A stretch of 64,000 nt of DNA from the NCBI GenBank assembly GCA_025677835.1, contig JAIXMR010000026.1:112001-176000 (forward strand). The letters run 5' to 3'. This DNA comes from Sporodiniella umbellata (Eukaryota > Mucoromycota > Mucoromycetes > Mucorales > Rhizopodaceae). The notes beneath the pieces were generated by a model. That model saw only the letters and a list, made by a program, of their open reading frames with translations, ran no database searches and was not told where the DNA came from. Position 1 is the first letter of the stretch. Each line of letters begins with the position of its first letter. The position numbers and the translations under genes are program-made. Positions 60,162 to 64,000 of the stretch are shown here, piece after piece.

Positions 60162-63100
60162 ATGGAGGTAAAAAACACTTGTTTTTAATAGAAAATACTA
60201 AACTCGCTTTTCTTCTTCCCAAAAAGCAATTTGCTGCAGGTCTTGAAGAACTTTTGACAAAGCTGGCTTCGGCCCAAGATTCTGAAACGATTCGAATTGT
60301 AAAAAAAGAAAAAAAAACCACCAGTCACCGAACCTCTTTTCACATGTTTTGTACTAGGCTACCTCTACTTTAAACACGCAATTCTACATTTCTCCAGACT
60401 GCATTCCCGCCTTTGTGGAGATTATCAGTCGTTCGCCTCATATCCAAGTGCGTCAGCTAGCTGCCGTTGAATTGAGAAAGCGTATTTCTAAACGCTGGCA
60501 TGAAATTCCTGATAATGCGCAAACAGCTATCCGGAGCCAGTTATTGCAAATCGTTCTAAGCGAACAACAGTAAGACCTTTTAAATCGCAATTCAAAAAGG
60601 GGAAAGAGTGTACGTGTTTAACTTGAATTAGTGAAATCGTTCGCCACTCAACAGCCCGTGTAATTTCATCCATCGCACGTATTGATGTTCCTGAAAACAA
60701 ATGGCCAGAATTACTTGGATTTTTGAATCAAGCATGCGCTAGCCCAACAGCAATCCATCGGGAAGTAGGAACTTACTGTTTATATACCCTCTTTGAAGTG
60801 ATCGCAGATTTCTTTATGGACCACACCGCTCCTTTGTACGAATTATTCCTAAAGGCCATTGCCGATCCTGAAAGCAAACGAGTAAGAGTGACAACAGTGT
60901 TGTAAGTAAATCAGAATATATACATATATACGGTTTTGGTAGACACAAAGTCAAATAACATAGTTAAGCTGCTTGTAGAACTTTAGGGAAATTGGCGGAA
61001 TTTATAGAATCGACTGATAAGGAAAACATCGTAAGTTGCAAGGCCTTGTTTGTTTGTTGTTTTAACGCATGCCATTTTTAGAAAGCATTTAAAGAAATGA
61101 TCCCTGGCATGGTGAATGTATTGGAACAATGTCTCAAAGAGGGCGACGAGGAAAGTGCTAGTGAAATCTTTGAGGTTTTCGACACTCTGCTTATGCTGGT
61201 ATATATAATCATCCCAAAAACATGCTTCATCTGACTTTCTGTTATCTCTATAAAAAGGACGCACCCCTTTTATCTACACATTTGGCCGACCTAATCCAAT
61301 TCTTTTTAACAATCGGTTCTAACAAAGAACTGGATGACTCCCTTCGTGTCATGGCTCTTTCTTTTCTCATGTGGGCTGCAGTATAGTGAGTGTTAAAAAA
61401 AGAAGGCAATGCAAAACGTTGTTTATTGATTACTTTTTTTTTTTTTAAAAAAAAAATCAAAGCAAACAAAACAAAATTAGAACACTTAAGCTCATTGGAC
61501 CTATTATCGAGAGATTGATGCCTATTGGAACTGAGGAAGACCCTGAAGATGTTGATGAAGACTCGCCTTCTCGTGTAAGTCCTGTTTTGTAAATACCCAC
61601 AGAGTTTTCAACTTACCGTGTTTACTAGCTTGCTTTCAAAGTTTTAAACGCCCTTGCTACCAATATGCCACCACAACAAATTTTCCCCATCGTAATGCCT
61701 ATGGTTGTCAACTATATGCAAAACCCCGACCCCAACTACCGAAAGGCAGCAATGATGTCGTTTGCTGTTGTTATTGAAGGATGCGCAGACTACATGAGTC
61801 CTAAACTAAATGAGTTGCTTCCTCTTGTTTGCACCGGTCTTCAAGATCCTGAGATTATTGTTCGCCGTGCAGCCTGTATGGCTCTGGGCTGTCTGGCTGA
61901 GGAAATGCCTACGGAAATTTCAGAGAGTCATCAGAGTCTTCTTCCTCTTGTTTTCAATTTGATGAACGATACAAATCCAGAGGTCACACGTCACGCATGT
62001 AATGCTTTAGACGCTATTCTTGACAGTCTAGATGAGCAAGTACTTCAGTACTTGCCTATGCTTATGGAGAAACTACTTTTCCTTCTCGACAATGCACCTC
62101 AAGTGGAAACAAAGGCCACAGTGATGGGTGCTATTGGTAGCGCAGCACATGCTGCCAGTGGATCTTTCGAACCTTATTTTGCTCAAGTGATGCCCCGTAT
62201 TCGCCACATGATGACCTTGAATGAAGGTACAGATGAGGCACTCTTGCGTGGTGTAGCTACAGATTCGGCTGGAGCTATCGCTGAAGCTGTAGGTGCAGAT
62301 AAGTTTAGACCTTTTACTCAAGACCTAATGGCATTGGCCATTGAACAACTAACGCTCGAGTCTCCTCGGTTAAGAGAGAGTTCTTATGCCTTCTTCTCCA
62401 TTATGGCTCGTGTTTTTGGAGAAGAGTTTGCACCTTATTTACCTACAGTCATGCCTCATATTCTGGCCTCTTGTAAAGCAGAAGAAGGAGGAGATGGCTT
62501 GAATCCTGGAAGTGAAATAGACTTGACTTTAGGAGAGGGTGATGGTGACGAGGACGATAACGCCTTCAATTTCAGTTCTTCTATTGCAGACGAAAAAGAG
62601 TTTGCAGCTGATGCTTTGGGTGAAATTTTCGAGAGTACCCAGGCCCACTTTTTACCCTATGTAGAATCAGCAGTACAAGAATTGACTGAACTGTCTGGCC
62701 ACTTATTTGATGGCGTTCGTAAAGCTGTTGTTGGAAGTCTCTTTGGCTTTTTGAAGACATTTTATGTTATGTCTGGATCAGAAGAATGGAGCGCCGGTCT
62801 ACCTGTGACTTACCCTGTCTCTGACAATGTTCAGAATATGATCAAGGTAGTAATTCCTACTATTCTGAGTCTTTGGAAAGAAGAAGATGATAAAATGGTA
62901 GTCGTACAAGTATGTACCGAGCTGGTCCAGGCCTTAAAACTTATGGGTCCTAGTGTTGTGGCCGAGCAACTAGAAGAAATTTCAAGAAATGTACTTGATA
63001 TATTTGAGAAACGATCTTTGTGCCAGTTGAACTACGAAGATGATGACTATGTAGATGAAGAGGAGGAGGCTGAGTCAGAGTCTTTGTTAATTGGCGCTGC

Positions 63101-63853
63101 TGGTGATCTTGTTGCAACTCTGTGCGGCGTTGTAGGAGAAAGCTACTCATCCTATTTCGATGTATTTATGCCTCTTATTGCCAAATACTACAAGAAGTCA
63201 AAGACACCATCAGAGCGTGCCATGGCTATCGGATGTCTTGGTGAATGTGTTACCGGTATTAAAACTGCAGTTACTCCCCACACAGAACGCTTGCTTCAAT
63301 TGTTTGTGAAGGCATGTTCGGATGAGGAGCACTCGGTACGTAGCAACGGTGCATATGCCCTTGGTGTTCTTGTGAGTCGTTCTCAGGTTGATCTTAGTAC
63401 TCAATACCCTGCTATTTTGACCACTTTGTACCCTCTCTTTCAACCACAACCTGTGCCTAACATTACCGATAATGCCGCCGGTGCTGTTGCACGTATGATC
63501 GTCAGTCGCCCTGATGCGGTACCTCTTGATCAAGTCTTGCCTGTATTTACGAGTGTACTACCCCTCAAAGCAGATTTCGCTGAAAACGAGCCTGTATTCC
63601 ACTGTATTTTCCAACTGTTCCGTGCCAACAATCCATTTGTAAGTAAAACTGATAGTACTGTAATAAAAATTAATACTTGTTGTAGGTTCATGGACAGGTG
63701 CCCAGCTTCCTTCCTATTTTTGCACACGTGTTGAATAATGAGGGGCAGATATTAGATGATACACGATCTGAGCTTGTACAGTTAATACGTGCTTTGAATG
63801 CCCAATTACCAGCTCTTGGTATTGCTCATAGTGAATTAAGCCATTATTTGTAA
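60162..63853 (+). CDS. KAP123: Importin beta-family karyopherin (IPO4/Kap123 type)
   Basis: Ten exons: 60162-60167, 60227-60298, 60358-60569, 60632-60901, 60979-61030, 61082-61198, 61258-61385, 61463-61574, 61629-63638 and 63686-63853, 1048 aa. The first exon encodes only Met-Glu. HEAT repeats run throughout. Recognisable are V-R-Q-L-A-A-V-E-L-R-K-R near the N-terminus (importin-beta N-terminal domain), L-G-K-L-A-E-F-I-E, and the A-M-A-I-G-C-L-G-E and S-N-G-A-Y-A-L-G-V repeats near the C-terminus. An acidic loop (E-G-D-G-D-E-D-D) interrupts the middle. Kap123 imports ribosomal proteins and histones H3/H4 through nuclear pores and is released by Ran-GTP. Confidence 0.94.
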
Positions 63854-63949
63854 TCTCTAATTCTTGCACACTCACACCACACACACGCACATATTCATAG
63901 ACTTTTTTTTATTTAATAAATACAGACCCCTATTATATTGAAACAATCA

Positions 63950-64000
63950 CTACACGACGTTGACTTTAGGCAAACAGTTGTACTTCAAATAGATAGGCGT
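63950..64000 (-). CDS. Possible C-terminus of a gene entering from the right edge
   Basis: On the minus strand the last 51 bases form an open frame of 16 codons closing with TAG at 63950-63952, ending N-C-L-P-K-V-N-V-V. It is followed downstream by AT-rich 3'-flank-like DNA with AATAAA. Too short to identify. It may be chance. Confidence 0.25.
   Translation of the reverse strand, partial: TPIYLKYNCLPKVNVV

Overview
The window is nuclear DNA from an intron-rich, AT-rich fungus. The gene set is fungal: a chitin synthase with a myosin motor, a Rom2-type RhoGEF, Kap123-type importin, COX24/mS38 and a PX-DUF3818 protein. A DDRGK1-type UFMylation factor, rare in Dikarya as I recall, together with very short introns (about 40-60 nt) and many long A/T homopolymers, suggests an early-diverging lineage, most likely Mucoromycota (Mucorales). 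That placement is inference. All exon models were built by hand from GT-AG or GC-AG sites, reading-frame continuity and family conservation. No search was run.

Layout. 0-13 kb: the 3' end of an ankyrin-repeat gene, DDRGK1, a BAG-domain co-chaperone, a small orphan protein, the clamp-loader subunit RFC3 (yeast Rfc5), a complex I LYR subunit (NDUFB9), 5-hydroxyisourate hydrolase, an HTH plus Myb-like DNA-binding protein, and a PX/DUF3818 (Lec1-like) protein. 14-20.7 kb: a C2H2 zinc-finger factor, a tandem pair of HNH-nuclease-like genes, mitoribosomal mS38 and RPS18. 20.9-34.9 kb: a short-chain dehydrogenase, S-adenosylhomocysteine hydrolase, an ELMO protein, a Rho1 GEF (DEP-DH-PH-CNH) and casein kinase 2 alpha. 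35-50.8 kb: a small cupin, beta-tubulin, an O-fucosyltransferase-like type II membrane protein, the motor chitin synthase, a Gln/His-rich orphan and eIF5. 53.6-63.9 kb: a protein ending in a Red1/ZFC3H1-type zinc finger, a RasGEF with an N-terminal Ras-like pseudo-GTPase domain, proteasome subunit alpha 2 and an importin beta (IPO4/Kap123).

Most genes are housekeeping with no operon-like logic. One loose theme is polarity and cell-wall control: Rho1 GEF, ELMO, RasGEF, CK2, beta-tubulin and the motor chitin synthase. Neighbours are tightly packed. One convergent pair shares a single CTAG for both stop codons and another overlaps by 21 bp. About 12 kb is non-coding, in blocks at 4.5-6.3, 15-16.9, 26.3-28.8, 40-41.3 and 50.8-53.6 kb.

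The least familiar items are the tandem HNH-like genes (the first lies between complementary TTA/TAA repeats), the pseudo-GTPase/RasGEF fusion, the UFMylation factor in a fungus, and a BAG gene with no usable AUG at its expected start. No tRNA, rRNA, CRISPR array or intact transposon was recognised.
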